The position numbers and the translations under genes are program-made. A stretch of DNA of 64,000 bases, taken from assembly GCA_010672925.1 (NCBI GenBank), contig JAAHFP010000028.1, forward strand, positions 24,385-88,384. The letters are read 5' to 3'. Numbering within the stretch: position 1 is the stretch's first letter; each line of letters starts with the position of its first letter. This document shows positions 7,302-18,100 of this stretch, piece by piece. This DNA comes from Symploca sp. SIO1C2. GTDB lineage: Bacteria > Cyanobacteriota > Cyanobacteriia > Cyanobacteriales > Coleofasciculaceae. The notes under the pieces are model-generated. The model was given only the letters and a program-made list of their open reading frames with translations, was not told the DNA's origin and did no database searches.

Positions 7302-8354
7302 TTACTCTTCTCCCTCTACAGAAAACGCTTCCAACTCCGCCTCCAACTCCTCGATTGTCGGCAACTCCGTTTGCAACTGCTCCGGTAACGACTTAGTAAT
7401 CTGCGCTTGCCACTGGGCAACCCCAATCGGTTTGGTTATATCCCGCAACGCATACTCTGCTGTCACTTGTTCCTTTGTCTTGCACAAAATCATTCCAATA
7501 CTCGGATTATCTGCTGAATGCTTGAGCAAATCATCAACTGCCGAAAGATAAAAATTCATCTTACCCACATCTTCCGGAATAAATGCCCTGGCTTTGAGTT
7601 CGATAACTACGAAACAGCGTAATTTGAGGTGATAAAACAGCAAATCGAGAAAGTAATCCTTATCTGCTACCTTCAACAGATATTGATTCCCTACAAATGC
7701 AAACCCTGCACCCAATTCCAGTAAAAAGCTAGTGATATGCTTGAGTAACTCTTTCTCAACAGCACGTTCCTGTGCTTCTTCCCCAAGATTGAGAAAGTCA
7801 AACACATATGGGTCTTTAAATGTTTCTCTGGCTAAGTCCGATTGAGGAGTGGGTAAAGTTCGCTCAAAATTAGTAATAGCTTTGCCTGTTCGATGGTAAA
7901 GATCGGTTTCAATTTGTAGACTTAACGAATTCCGCGACCATCCATGCTCTACAATTTTGCTGATGTACCATGCTCGCTCTTCAACATCTTTAATCTTATT
8001 AAGTAGCAGCAGATTGTGACCCCAGGGAATTTCTGCGACAACTTGTCGCAGAATTTGATTGTCACGCACAGATTCACTCAACCGCCGCATATCCCAGAGG
8101 TTACGGGGAGAAAACCCTTTGAGGTGAGGGAAACTTTTCTTGAGGTCTTGCGAGAGACGTTCGATGACTGACTTCCCCCACCCTTCCTCGTCTTGTTTTT
8201 CCAAGATACAGTTGCCAATACTCAGATATAGTTCCAGTAAGGAACGGTTGACTGATAAAGCAGCCTTAATCTGAGCTGATTGGATATTGTGCTTAATCTC
8301 TTCGAGAAAAGCTTGATATCCTTCACTGGAAAAAATGTTTCGTTTAGAACTCAT
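7302..8354 (-). CDS. DUF1016 / PDDEXK nuclease domain protein (YhcG-like)
   Basis: 350 aa, usual full length. The N-terminal DUF1016_N domain (residues 1-150) has the typical LSRDLKKSFPHLKGFSPRNLWDMRRL-type winged-helix region (shown abbreviated) followed by IPWGHN. The C-terminal PD-(D/E)xK nuclease domain contains LLFYHLKLRCFVVIELKA with the catalytic E-x-K. The family is linked by comparative work to mobile-element and phage defence contexts, but no restriction partner lies beside it. Start is ATG at 8354. Confidence 0.9.
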   Translation of the reverse strand: MSSKRNIFSSEGYQAFLEEIKHNIQSAQIKAALSVNRSLLELYLSIGNCILEKQDEEGWGKSVIERLSQDLKKSFPHLKGFSPRNLWDMRRLSESVRDNQILRQVVAEIPWGHNLLLLNKIKDVEERAWYISKIVEHGWSRNSLSLQIETDLYHRTGKAITNFERTLPTPQSDLARETFKDPYVFDFLNLGEEAQERAVEKELLKHITSFLLELGAGFAFVGNQYLLKVADKDYFLDLLFYHLKLRCFVVIELKARAFIPEDVGKMNFYLSAVDDLLKHSADNPSIGMILCKTKEQVTAEYALRDITKPIGVAQWQAQITKSLPEQLQTELPTIEELEAELEAFSVEGEE

Positions 8355-8484
8355 CCGCTAACTTTAGCACGTGATCGCTCTTATTAGAAGGTATTAGGCG
8401 TTAGATTTTTCCGTAGGTTAGCATGGTGTAGGTTGCTGGACAAAAGCTGGCGCTGATGGTTGCAGTATCCTCACAAAAGTCTAG

Positions 8485-10479
8485 ATGGAATCCAATAATG
8501 CTCGTAAACGCCAAGCATCAAAGAGAAGCAATCGTCCCCAAGATGGTCGTAATTTTTTAACTAACTTAAGCTACCTGCTCATTGGCTTTTGGGCAATCAC
8601 AGGAGGACTCACTACTGGCATTAATCTGGGCATAGTGCAACAGTGGGAACGTCAGGCTCAAGTCCTATTTTTCCGGCTACGGGGTCCAGTTAACCCTCCT
8701 GAGGATATCGTTATCCTAGAAATTGACCAAAACTCCCTAGTTCAGGGAGAATTCTACCAAGCTGATCCAGAGAATTATCCAGAATTGGAGTCGATTCAAG
8801 CTTGGCCTTGGCAACGTACCGCTTATGCTCAGGTAATTAAAAAGTTGCTCGATGCTGGTGCTAAATCGGTTTCAGTGGATGTAATTTTTGACCTACCTAG
8901 CAGCTATGGAGCAGCAGATGATCAAGAGTTGCAACAAGTGCTGCAAAAATATCAGGAGCAAATCATTCTTGCTACGAGTTTTGAATCTTTCGGAACCGAA
9001 GAAGTTCAGCAGGCTCAGTTAATTTCTCCGAATCCCATTTTCCAAGCTGATAAAACCTTGGGTTTAGTAAATTTTCCCATAGACCTAGATGGGAGAATAT
9101 ACGAGTTAGCCAATGACTATGATCAGCAGGTGATTCAGTCTTCAGGATTAACAGGAGTGGAAATCCCTTCCTTTGCAGAAGCCACATTAAGGGCAGCAAA
9201 GCTTAATTCACCACCATCCCCCGGCAAGGACATTTTTTTCTACGGTCCTCCTGGCACTTTCAAGCAAGTGTCATTTTGGCATGTCCTTGACCCGACTAAC
9301 TGGGAAGTTCATCAGAGAGACCAAACTTTTAAGGACAAAATAGTCCTAATTGGGGCAACAGCCAGCTCTTTACAGGACTTGAAACGCACCCCCTTTTCCG
9401 ATATCCTGCCAGGAATTGAACTCCATGCCAATGCGATCGCAACTTTAATAGAAGGTCGTGCGATCGCGCCAGCTTTACCGAATACACCACTACGAGGATT
9501 CCTGGTGTTTTTGGGAATAGCAGGAACAGGAGCCTTACTCAGTAATTGCCTCAAAAAACCTGTGGTGCTATTACTAGGAGCTTTAGGGATAGCAGTTGCT
9601 TGGGGAGGCGTCAGTTATCTGAGTTTTACTTACGGTGGACTTATTTTACCCACAGCTCTACCAATAATTGCGATCGCTCTAACGGGTATTTCCTGCTTAG
9701 CCACGGGAGCTATTAAAGAGCAGCTGGAGAAATTACGCCTGTATCGTACCCTAGAACGTTATGTTGCCACCCCCATTGTCAACGAAATTCTCACCCAACA
9801 TGCCGATGATTTCCAGGCACTACTCAAAGGGCGCAAACTTAAAGCCACTATTTTATTTTCTGATATCCGGGGTTTTACTACTCTATCTCTCAAGTTAGAG
9901 CCTGAGGAATTAGTAGAGCAACTCAACACCTACCTCAATGCCATGGTAGAAGCAATTTTGGCAGAGGGAGGCACTTTGGACAAATTTATCGGTGATGCGG
10001 TGATGGCAGAATTTGGCTCTCCCATTTCCCACGGAGAAAAGAATGATGCAATGCGGGCTATTCGAGCGGCTCTCGGTATGCGGCGGGCTCTGGTAGAATT
10101 GCAGCAACAATGGCAAGAGGAAGGGCAAGAACTATTCTTTAATGGTATTGGTCTCAACTTCGGTGAATTAATCGCTGGGGATATTGGTTCCTACCGCAGG
10201 CGGGAATATGCGGTCATCGGAGATGCAGTGAACGTTGCTAGTCGAGTTGAGGGTCTAACGGGAAAACTGGGGACTGATATTCTGATAACTGAGTCCCTCT
10301 ATCAACTGGTGCAAGATGAGGTTGAAGTTGTTCCTATGGGAGAGTATCAACTCAAAGGGCGACAAGAAAATTTGGTGCAACTCTACAGTTTGATTGGACT
10401 CAAAGGGGAAGAACCTATTCTCTATCACCAAGTGCAGTCAAATCTGCGTGAGTATCTGGGAATCCAGCATAAGGGATAA
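8485..10479 (+). CDS. CHASE2 domain adenylate/guanylate cyclase
   Basis: 664 aa. One N-terminal membrane segment (about 28-50), an extracytoplasmic CHASE2 sensor domain (about 55-335), three membrane segments (about 345-415) and a class III nucleotide cyclase domain (about 450-640). Metal-binding aspartates are D460 (FSDIRGF) and D504 (KFIGDAVMAEFG); K500 is the adenine-type lysine; the transition-state asparagine and arginine lie in GDAVNVASR. This supports cAMP synthesis in response to an external signal, as in cyanobacterial CyaB/CyaC-like enzymes. It is a monocistronic gene. Confidence 0.92.
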   Translation: MESNNARKRQASKRSNRPQDGRNFLTNLSYLLIGFWAITGGLTTGINLGIVQQWERQAQVLFFRLRGPVNPPEDIVILEIDQNSLVQGEFYQADPENYPELESIQAWPWQRTAYAQVIKKLLDAGAKSVSVDVIFDLPSSYGAADDQELQQVLQKYQEQIILATSFESFGTEEVQQAQLISPNPIFQADKTLGLVNFPIDLDGRIYELANDYDQQVIQSSGLTGVEIPSFAEATLRAAKLNSPPSPGKDIFFYGPPGTFKQVSFWHVLDPTNWEVHQRDQTFKDKIVLIGATASSLQDLKRTPFSDILPGIELHANAIATLIEGRAIAPALPNTPLRGFLVFLGIAGTGALLSNCLKKPVVLLLGALGIAVAWGGVSYLSFTYGGLILPTALPIIAIALTGISCLATGAIKEQLEKLRLYRTLERYVATPIVNEILTQHADDFQALLKGRKLKATILFSDIRGFTTLSLKLEPEELVEQLNTYLNAMVEAILAEGGTLDKFIGDAVMAEFGSPISHGEKNDAMRAIRAALGMRRALVELQQQWQEEGQELFFNGIGLNFGELIAGDIGSYRRREYAVIGDAVNVASRVEGLTGKLGTDILITESLYQLVQDEVEVVPMGEYQLKGRQENLVQLYSLIGLKGEEPILYHQVQSNLREYLGIQHKG

Positions 10480-10625
10480 AATTCCCAATTCCCAATTCCC
10501 AATTCCCAATTCCCTTTGCGCAGCATGGTGCGCAGCAGCAAAGCGAGGCAAATTCTCCATTCTCCATTCTTTATTCTCCATTCGACCTTCTCCATTCTCA
10601 ACGCCCCCTCTTTCGGATAATATGG
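10480..10625. repeat. heptamer arrays CCAATTC and TCTCCAT
   Basis: Directly after the cyclase stop: four or more CCAATTC/CCCAATT units, a small inverted repeat GCGCAGCATGGTGCGC, then TTCTCCA units. STRR-type spacer. A TTCTCCA array of the same type is seen near 23155-23195. Confidence 0.85.
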
Positions 10626-10692
10626 AAGATGCAAAAAAAGCTAGGTAAAACTGCTGGCAAAGCCTTAGTGATCAGATTGAGGAATATTTTTT

Positions 10693-10941
10693 ATGAACCA
10701 AGAGATTTTCGATAAAGTTAAGGAGATAGTTAAAGAGCAACTTGACGTTGAAGAAGACAAGGTAACTCCTGAAGCCAACTTTGCCTCAGATCTCCAAGCA
10801 GACTCCCTGGATACCGTGGAACTGGTAATGGCTCTAGAAGAAGAGTTCGATATTGAAATTCCTGACGAAGCAGCTGAACAAATTACTACCGTCGGAGCTG
10901 CTGTGGATCACATTTCGGAGAAATTAGAAACTCCCGCTTAA
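10693..10941 (+). CDS. acpP: acyl carrier protein
   Basis: 82 aa, acidic four-helix ACP. The phosphopantetheine attachment serine is S38 in [17 protein letters not shown]. It carries growing acyl chains in type II fatty acid synthesis. It is followed 62 bp later by fabF on the same strand, the usual cyanobacterial pairing, so the two are probably co-transcribed. Confidence 0.97.
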   Translation: MNQEIFDKVKEIVKEQLDVEEDKVTPEANFASDLQADSLDTVELVMALEEEFDIEIPDEAAEQITTVGAAVDHISEKLETPA

Positions 10942-11003
10942 CGAGCTTATCTCATCGGTAGTTGGAGCATTATGGGTGTGTAAGCCCTGTTTTACTAGGC
11001 ATC

Positions 11004-12275
11004 ATGACTAATTTTGAACACAAGCGCGTCGTTGTTACAGGACTCGGCGCGATCACGCCGCTGGGAAATACCCTGGCTGACTATTGGGAGGGGTTGTTGA
11101 GTGGACGCAATGGCATTGCGGAAATTACTTTATTTGACCCCTCCCAGCACAATTGCCGCATTGCTGGAGAGGTCAAAGGCTTCGACCCCCATGAGTATAT
11201 GACTCGTAAGGAGGCAAAGCGTATGGATCGCTTTGCCCAATTTGGGGTTGCTGCTAGCAAGCAGGCTTTAAAAGATGGGCAGTTTGAGATCAATGAACTG
11301 AATGCCCAACAGGTAGGGGTAATTATTGGTACGGGCATCGGTGGTCTTAAGGTCTTAGAAGACCAGCAAGCAATCTACTTGGAAAAAGGACCTTCTAAGT
11401 GTAGTCCGTTTATGATTCCGATGATGATTGCCAACATGGCAGCAGGTCAAACGGCAATCCATACCGGTGCTAAAGGGCCTAATAGTTGTACCGTAACTGC
11501 CTGTGCTGCTGGCTCCCATGCTGTAGGAGATGCCTTCCGCTTAGTACAGCGAGGCTATGCCCAAGCAATGATTTGTGGTGGAACTGAAGCGGCGGTTACT
11601 CCCTTGGGGCTTGCTGGATTTGCGGCGGCAAAAGCTTTGTCTACTCGTAATGACAGCCCAGGGACCGCTTGTCGTCCCTTTGATATCGAGCGGGATGGCT
11701 TTGTGATGGGGGAAGGTTCTGGTATCTTACTAATCGAAGAACTAGAACATGCTAAAAGTCGTGGGGCTCGGATTTATGCGGAAATTGTGGGTTATGGCAT
11801 GACTTGCGATGCCTATCACATGACCGCACCAGTACCAGAGGGAGAAGGTGCAGCCAGGGCTATCCAGCTAGCAATGAAGGATGCCGGTTTGTCCAGCGAA
11901 CAGGTGAGCTACATTAATGCCCATGGTACTAGCACTCCTGCCAATGATTCTACGGAAACAGCTGCTATCAAAAAAGCTTTAGGCAAAGATGCTTACAACG
12001 TGGCAGTTAGTTCGACTAAATCTATGACTGGTCATCTATTGGGTGGCTCAGGAGGTATTGAAGCGGTGGCTACAGTAATGGCAGTAGCCCATGACCACAT
12101 TCCTCCAACCATTAACTTGCACAACGAAGACCCTAATTGTGACTTAGATTACGTACCAAATCAAAGTCGTAAGGAAACAGTAGAAGTGGCTCTCTCCAAT
12201 TCTTTTGGATTCGGTGGCCATAATGTTACCTTAGCCTTCAGGAAATACAGAGAAGAAGAGGAGACTTCCAAATAA
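11004..12275 (+). CDS. fabF: beta-ketoacyl-ACP synthase II
   Basis: 423 aa from the chosen ATG. The open frame extends 14 codons upstream to a TTG at 10962, but the family begins at about KRVVVTGLGAITPLGN, so the ATG is preferred. Catalytic triad: C167 (VTACAAGSHA), H307 (NAHGTSTPAND) and H344 (SMTGHLLGGSGG), with K339. It condenses malonyl-ACP with acyl-ACP to elongate fatty acids. It is downstream of acpP. Confidence 0.96.
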   Translation: MTNFEHKRVVVTGLGAITPLGNTLADYWEGLLSGRNGIAEITLFDPSQHNCRIAGEVKGFDPHEYMTRKEAKRMDRFAQFGVAASKQALKDGQFEINELNAQQVGVIIGTGIGGLKVLEDQQAIYLEKGPSKCSPFMIPMMIANMAAGQTAIHTGAKGPNSCTVTACAAGSHAVGDAFRLVQRGYAQAMICGGTEAAVTPLGLAGFAAAKALSTRNDSPGTACRPFDIERDGFVMGEGSGILLIEELEHAKSRGARIYAEIVGYGMTCDAYHMTAPVPEGEGAARAIQLAMKDAGLSSEQVSYINAHGTSTPANDSTETAAIKKALGKDAYNVAVSSTKSMTGHLLGGSGGIEAVATVMAVAHDHIPPTINLHNEDPNCDLDYVPNQSRKETVEVALSNSFGFGGHNVTLAFRKYREEEETSK

Positions 12276-12560
12276 AAAAATGTCCTTTTCTGGGGAGCTG
12301 GGGGAGCTGGGGGAGCTGAGGAAGATAGAGAGACAGCAGACAAGGAAAAGGGGGAGAGAGGTCGAGCAATTCCCAATTCCCTATTCCCAGACAACAAAAA
12401 ACAAAGGACAAAGGACAAACAACAATTCTCAATCTTGCCCATCGATCCCCGTAATGGGATGATGAGTATATAACCTTTGGGCGACCGAGAGCCATCGAGT
12501 TCTAATTCAAACAAAATCTAACTTTAAACCTTAGTTCACCAGAGTCATTCAATAGAAATT
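12276..12560. repeat. spacer with GGGAGCTGG nonamers
   Basis: Three GGGAGCTGG/GGGAGCTGA units at about 12292-12322 followed by degenerate heptamer remnants (CAATTCCCAATTCCC, AACAAAGGACAAAGG). No gene. The tkt promoter presumably lies in the last ~80 bp but is not recognisable. Confidence 0.7.
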
Positions 12561-14579
12561 ATGGCCGTTGCAACCCCATCTCTCGAAGAAGTTTGCATTA
12601 ATTCAATCCGCTTTCTAGCAATTGACGCGGTAGAAAAGGCAAAATCTGGTCATCCAGGGCTCCCAATGGGAGCTGCTCCGATGGCATTTGTGCTTTGGGA
12701 TCGCTTAATGCAGTTCAACCCGAAAAATCCTAGCTGGTTCAATCGCGATCGCTTCGTTTTGTCAGCAGGTCATGGCTGTATGTTACAGTATGCTCTGCTC
12801 CACTTGACAGGCTACGACAGTGTCACCATTGATGACCTAAAGCAATTCCGGCAGTGGGGTTCTAGAACTCCAGGACACCCAGAAAACTTCGAGACTAAAG
12901 GGGTGGAAGTTACCACCGGTCCTTTGGGACAAGGAATTGCCAACGGTGTTGGGCTAGCTATGGCAGAAGCCCACCTCGCAGCTAAATTCAATAAGCCAGA
13001 CTGCAAGCTTGTAGATCATTACACCTATGTCATTCTGGGTGATGGTTGCAATATGGAAGGCGTATCTGGCGAAGCTTGCTCCCTAGCAGGTCACTTAGGC
13101 TTGGGTAAGTTAATTGCTCTGTATGATGATAACCATATTTCCATTGATGGTCACACAGATATTTCCTTTACTGAAGATGTAGGCAAGCGCTTTGAAGCCT
13201 ACGGTTGGCATGTTATTACTCTAGATAATCCTAATCTTGACAAAGACACCGATCTCAAGAAAGTTCATGCTGCAATTGAAGAAGCCAAGAAGGTTATAGA
13301 TAAACCTTCAATGATCAAGGTTCGCACCATTATCGGCTACGGTTCTCCCAATAAAAGGGATACCCACGGTGTTCATGGTGCTGCTCTCGGTGGAGACGAA
13401 GTGGCAGCGACTCGTAAAGAGCTAGGTTGGGAATATGAGCCCTTCGTAGTACCAGAAGCTGCTCTCAATCACTTCCGTAAGGCAGTTGAGCGGGGGGCAA
13501 GCTATGAAGCTGAATGGAATCAGACTTTAGCTGAGTACAAAACCAAGTATCCCGAAGAAGCAGCGGAATTTGAGCGGATGACCAGTGGTACTCTGCCGGA
13601 AGGATGGGAGAAAGCACTGCCTACTTACACTCCTGCTGATAAAGGGGCTGCCACTCGTAAGCATTCCTACACAACTCTCAATGCTCTAGCTCCAGTTTTA
13701 CCAGAACTTATTGGTGGTTCCGCTGACTTAGCTCCTTCTAACCTTACCTTAATGTCTGTTTCTGGGGATTTCCAGAAGGGACAGTACGAAAACCGCAACC
13801 TCCGCTTCGGGGTACGGGAGCATGGTATGGGAGCAATTTCTAATGGTATTGTCCTGCATACCTCTGGTTTAATTAGCTACTGTGCTACCTTCTTGGTTTT
13901 TGCTGACTACATGCGGGCAGCAATTCGTCTCTCTGCTCTTTCGGAAGCCGGTGTCATCTACATTATGACTCACGACTCCATTGCTCTTGGTGAAGACGGT
14001 CCCACCCACCAACCAGTCGAAACCATTCCTTCCCTCCGGGCAATTCCTAACTTAATAGTAATTCGTCCCGCTGATGGTAACGAAACCTCTGGTGCTTATA
14101 AAGTAGCGATTGAAAACCGCAAGCACCCCACTCTTCTAGCACTGACCAGACAAGGTGTACCTAACTTAGATGGTAGCTCCATTGAAGGAGTTACCAAGGG
14201 AGCTTATATCCTTTCCGATAGTGATGGCACTCCTGAGATTATCTTGATTGGTACTGGTTCTGAAGTACAACTCTGTGTCCAAGCAGCAGAAAAATTAACT
14301 GCCGAAGGCAAGAAAGTTCGGGTTGTCTCTATGCCAAGCTGGGAATTGTTTGAGGATCAAGATGAAGCTTATCGTGAATCCGTACTACCCAAAGCAGTAA
14401 CCAAACGGCTAGCAGTAGAAGCGGCTTCCAGCTTCGGTTGGTATCGCTACCTAGGTTCTGAAGGTGACATGATTAGCATTGAGCATTTTGGTGCGTCTTC
14501 TCCTGGTGGTACAGCCATGGAGAAGTTCGGCTACACAGTAGATAATGTACTAGCAAAAGCTAAGGCTTTGTTGGGATAA
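12561..14579 (+). CDS. tkt: transketolase
   Basis: 672 aa, standard length. Thiamine diphosphate-binding motif [13 protein letters not shown]...NHISIDG in the N-terminal domain, the pyrimidine-domain stretch [15 protein letters not shown], and the C-terminal [10 protein letters not shown] domain. It transfers two-carbon units between sugar phosphates in the Calvin cycle and the oxidative pentose phosphate pathway. Start is ATG at AGTCATTCAATAGAAATT-ATG; no strong ribosome site. It stands 285 bp after fabF and is probably independently transcribed. Confidence 0.97.
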   Translation: MAVATPSLEEVCINSIRFLAIDAVEKAKSGHPGLPMGAAPMAFVLWDRLMQFNPKNPSWFNRDRFVLSAGHGCMLQYALLHLTGYDSVTIDDLKQFRQWGSRTPGHPENFETKGVEVTTGPLGQGIANGVGLAMAEAHLAAKFNKPDCKLVDHYTYVILGDGCNMEGVSGEACSLAGHLGLGKLIALYDDNHISIDGHTDISFTEDVGKRFEAYGWHVITLDNPNLDKDTDLKKVHAAIEEAKKVIDKPSMIKVRTIIGYGSPNKRDTHGVHGAALGGDEVAATRKELGWEYEPFVVPEAALNHFRKAVERGASYEAEWNQTLAEYKTKYPEEAAEFERMTSGTLPEGWEKALPTYTPADKGAATRKHSYTTLNALAPVLPELIGGSADLAPSNLTLMSVSGDFQKGQYENRNLRFGVREHGMGAISNGIVLHTSGLISYCATFLVFADYMRAAIRLSALSEAGVIYIMTHDSIALGEDGPTHQPVETIPSLRAIPNLIVIRPADGNETSGAYKVAIENRKHPTLLALTRQGVPNLDGSSIEGVTKGAYILSDSDGTPEIILIGTGSEVQLCVQAAEKLTAEGKKVRVVSMPSWELFEDQDEAYRESVLPKAVTKRLAVEAASSFGWYRYLGSEGDMISIEHFGASSPGGTAMEKFGYTVDNVLAKAKALLG

Positions 14580-14583
14580 GGTT

Positions 14584-14600
14584 AGTGCTTTGAGCACTTT
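14584..14600 (+). terminator. possible weak terminator after tkt
   Basis: Small hairpin AGTGCT-TTG-AGCACT followed by only TT, 4 bp after the tkt stop. The stem is short and the T-tract poor. Confidence 0.3.
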
Positions 14601-14686
14601 CCCAAATTACTAATCAAAGTTTAATTGTAGGAGTACGGTAATGCTGTGCTTCTACTTTTTTTCTTAGGATAAATTCCCATTCCTTG

Positions 14687-14785
14687 TTATATCAAAAGGC
14701 AGAAGGCAGAGGGCAGAGGGCAGAAGGTAAGGAGGAAGATTGCAAGGTAGAAAGGAATTATAATTGTTTATCTGAACTTGATATT
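14687..14785. mobile_element. MITE-like element, ATATCAAGTTCGG family, copy 2 (inverted)
   Basis: Ends TTATATCAA on the left and TTTATCTGAACTTGATATTA on the right; core of GGCAGAGGGCAGAAG heptamer-like units and TTGCAAGGTAGAAAGGAATT. It is the reverse complement of the copy at 30811-30926. The remaining spacer up to 15105 holds GTTGCCTATTGCCT heptamers (about 14857-14887), a small AGCGC/GCGCT hairpin and no gene. Confidence 0.7.
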
Positions 14786-15105
14786 ACTTGTTACTTATAG
14801 CACCACAAATTGAGGTTAGTACATTCCTAGATTCACCAAACCCACTCACAACTTACTGTTGCCTGTTGCCTATTGCCTGTTGCCTAGCGCGTAGCGCTAT
14901 ATTCAGCAAGCCCTAGATGATTTAGTGGCAAGACGTCAGACAACGGTGTTAAGCTTAAGAAAAAAGGTTTATTTACTTATTCACTGTTGTGAGGGAATTA
15001 TCCTGAAACTAAACTAAGGTGCTACGCAAACACCCCTAAAGCAAATTATCGACTTGAGGTATATTCTCCTGAATCAGCTGATTTTTGGTTATTAAATTAT
15101 TAGCA

Positions 15106-18100
15106 ATGTTCAAAAAAAAAGACAAAAGAAATAAATATTTACTTTTGGCTTTTGTGGCTAGTTTTTTCCCAACTGTCGCAGCAGCACAACCTATTGTGCC
15201 AGCAACTGATGGTACAGGTACAGTAGTGATACCTCAAGGACAAAGCTTTGAGATTCAAGGTGGTCAAGTTTCTGGGGATGGAGCTAATCTTTTTCATAGC
15301 TTCTCTCAATTTGGTCTAGAACCTAACCAAACGGTAAACTTCCTCTCTAACCCAACTATTCAGAACATCCTATCCCGGGTTACCGGCGGTGAAGCATCTG
15401 TCATTAACGGTTTGCTCCAGGTTACAGGGGGTAATTCCCATCTGTTCTTGATCAATCCTGCTGGCATTCTCTTTGGTACCAATGCTCGTTTAGATATTCC
15501 AGCTTCTTTTACGGCTACCACCGCCACCGGTATTGGTTTTGGCGACAACTGGTTTAATGCCACCGGAGGGAATGACTATGCCGCTTTAGTGGGAACACCC
15601 AATACCTTAAGTTTTAGCAATTCCCAAACACCGGGAGCGATTGTCAACGCGGCTCAATTAACTGTAACTACAGGCTCTGACTTAACATTAGTGGGTGGTA
15701 CTGTCATCAGTATTGGTCATTTGGAGGCTTTAGGGGGAGACATTATTGTCGAAGCAGTCCCTGGTGAAAGTATGCTACGTCTGAGCCAACCAGGACATCT
15801 TCTCAGTATAGAAATTCCTCAACCAACTTCACCGATAACTCCCCTTTCCTTGCCACAGTTGCTCACTGGTAACAATCCGACAGCAACTGTTGTTGTTAAC
15901 GATGCTGGACAGGTTCAACTGATTGAGTCCGGTATTTTAGTGGAAAATGGAGATGTCGTAGTTAATCATACCAGCGCTCAAACAGCAACCCTCTCCGCTG
16001 AGAATAATCTTACTTTAGTAGAAAGCCAACTACAAACCACTGGGGACTTGAATTTGCTAGCGCGGGATACGGTAAGGGTAAGAGACAGTCTAGCGAATCC
16101 CTTTCTGGCTAGTGCAGGGGGCAACCTCCATATTCAAGGCAATCAGAATATCGATTTGTTGGCGTTGAATCATCCTCAGACACCTTTCCAAAGTGGGGGT
16201 GACCTGAGATTAGTCAGTGATGGGGATATTTCTGGAGATTCTCACTTTGCTAGTGGGGGGAGTTTCTCAATTCTGAATTTAGCAGATGGCCCTGGCAATT
16301 TTGTTAGCTATTTCGACCCCATAATTAGTTCCAATGGGGATGTTACCTTTGGTGATTATACTGGTGTAGCGTTGAAGGTAGAGTCTACTGGCAGCATTAA
16401 TGCAGGAAATATCACTATTACAGGACCAGATACTTCTCTTACAGGCCCAGATCCGGATATTGCCACTTTAACTAACTTTCCTGCATTGATTTTAAGAGCT
16501 GGTTTGTCTGAATTGGTCAATGCTCCTAATACTCCTAATAATCAAGGAGGAGCCATTTTTGACTCTTCTGGAGTAACCTCATCACCAGGAAGCATCAACG
16601 TAGGGAATATCAATACTTCTAATCAAGGTCAAGGGGATGCTGGTCCCGTCATCTTATCTGCTACTGGTGACATTACGACTGACAATATAACTACAAATGA
16701 TCAAGGACCTGGTAATGCGGGTTTTGTGAATTTGTCCGCTGAAGGTGAGATTAATGTTGGTGATCTAGATACCAGTGAGCAAGGACCAGGAGATTCGGGT
16801 GCAGTAACTCTGACTGCTGGAGGCACAATTATCAACGGTACCATAGATCAACAGGAGCAGGGACCAGGCAATCCTGCAGGTACACCTACAATAACGGCAA
16901 ATACCAATCTGGTTACAGATCCGGTTACCAATCCAGTTACCAATCCGGTTACCAATCCGGTGACAAATCCGGTGACAAATCCGATTACCAATCCAGTTAC
17001 CAATCCGGTGACAAATCCGGTGACAAATCCTGGTACAAATCCGGTGACAAATCCCGGTACAAATCCCGGTACAAATTCGGTTACCAATCCCGGTACAAAT
17101 TCGGTTACCAATCCCATTAGTAGTTCCATTAGTAGTTCCAGTAATAGTTCCAGTAATAGTTCCAGTAGTAGTTCTAGTAATAGTTCCAGTAGTAGTTCCA
17201 GTAGTAGTTCCAGTAGTAGTTCTAGTAGTAGTTCCAGTAGTAGTTCTGATACAACTTCGATTGACAACCTTACTCTTAGTCCGTTTTACCCAATTATTAA
17301 TCCTCCTGATCAAGGCAATAGTAGTCCCATTGAAGTGGAAGATACTAATTTTGTAGAAACTGAAAGTAATACTCCCATTGAGGTGGAGGATACTAATTTT
17401 GTAGAAACTGAAAGTAATACTCCCATTGAGGTGGAGGATACTAATTTTGTAGAAACTGAAAGTAATACTCCCATTGAGGTGGAGGATACTAATTTTGTAG
17501 AAACTGAAAGTACTATTCCCATTGAGGTGGAAGATACTAGTGTTGTAGAAACTGAAAGTACTAGTCCCATTGAGGTGGAGGATACTAGTGCTGTAGAAAC
17601 CGAAAGTACTAGTCCCATTGAGGTGGAGGATACTAGTGCTGTAGAAACCGAAAGTACTAGTCCCATTGAGGTGGAGGATACTAGTGCTGTAGAAACCGAA
17701 AGTACTAGTCCCATTGAGGTGGAAGATCCTAGTGCTGTAGCAACTGAAAGTACTATTCCCATTGAGGTGGAGGATACTAGTACTACCGAACCCAACAATA
17801 CTACTGTTGTCGAAACCGATAATACCAGTACTACCGAACCCAACAATACTACTGTTGTTGAAACCGATAATACCAGTACCGCCGAAACTAACAATACCAC
17901 TGTTGTCGAAATTGATAATACCAGTACTACCGAAAGCAACAATACCACTGTTGCCGAAACCGATAATACCAGCGTGGCGGAAACTAGTAATGAGCAATCT
18001 ATCTCCGACAATGAACAGTCCAGTACAAACTCATCTTCAGATGTAGCTGAATCTGAATCTCAATCTGTTTCTGCATTTGAGGAGCGCTTTACATTGCAGT

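Noticed and set aside
16765..18011. Long open frames on the minus strand opposite the CHAT protein gene
   Set aside because: They arise because tandem repeats keep several frames open; codon content is an artefact of the repeat units and the plus-strand frame has clear domains at both ends.
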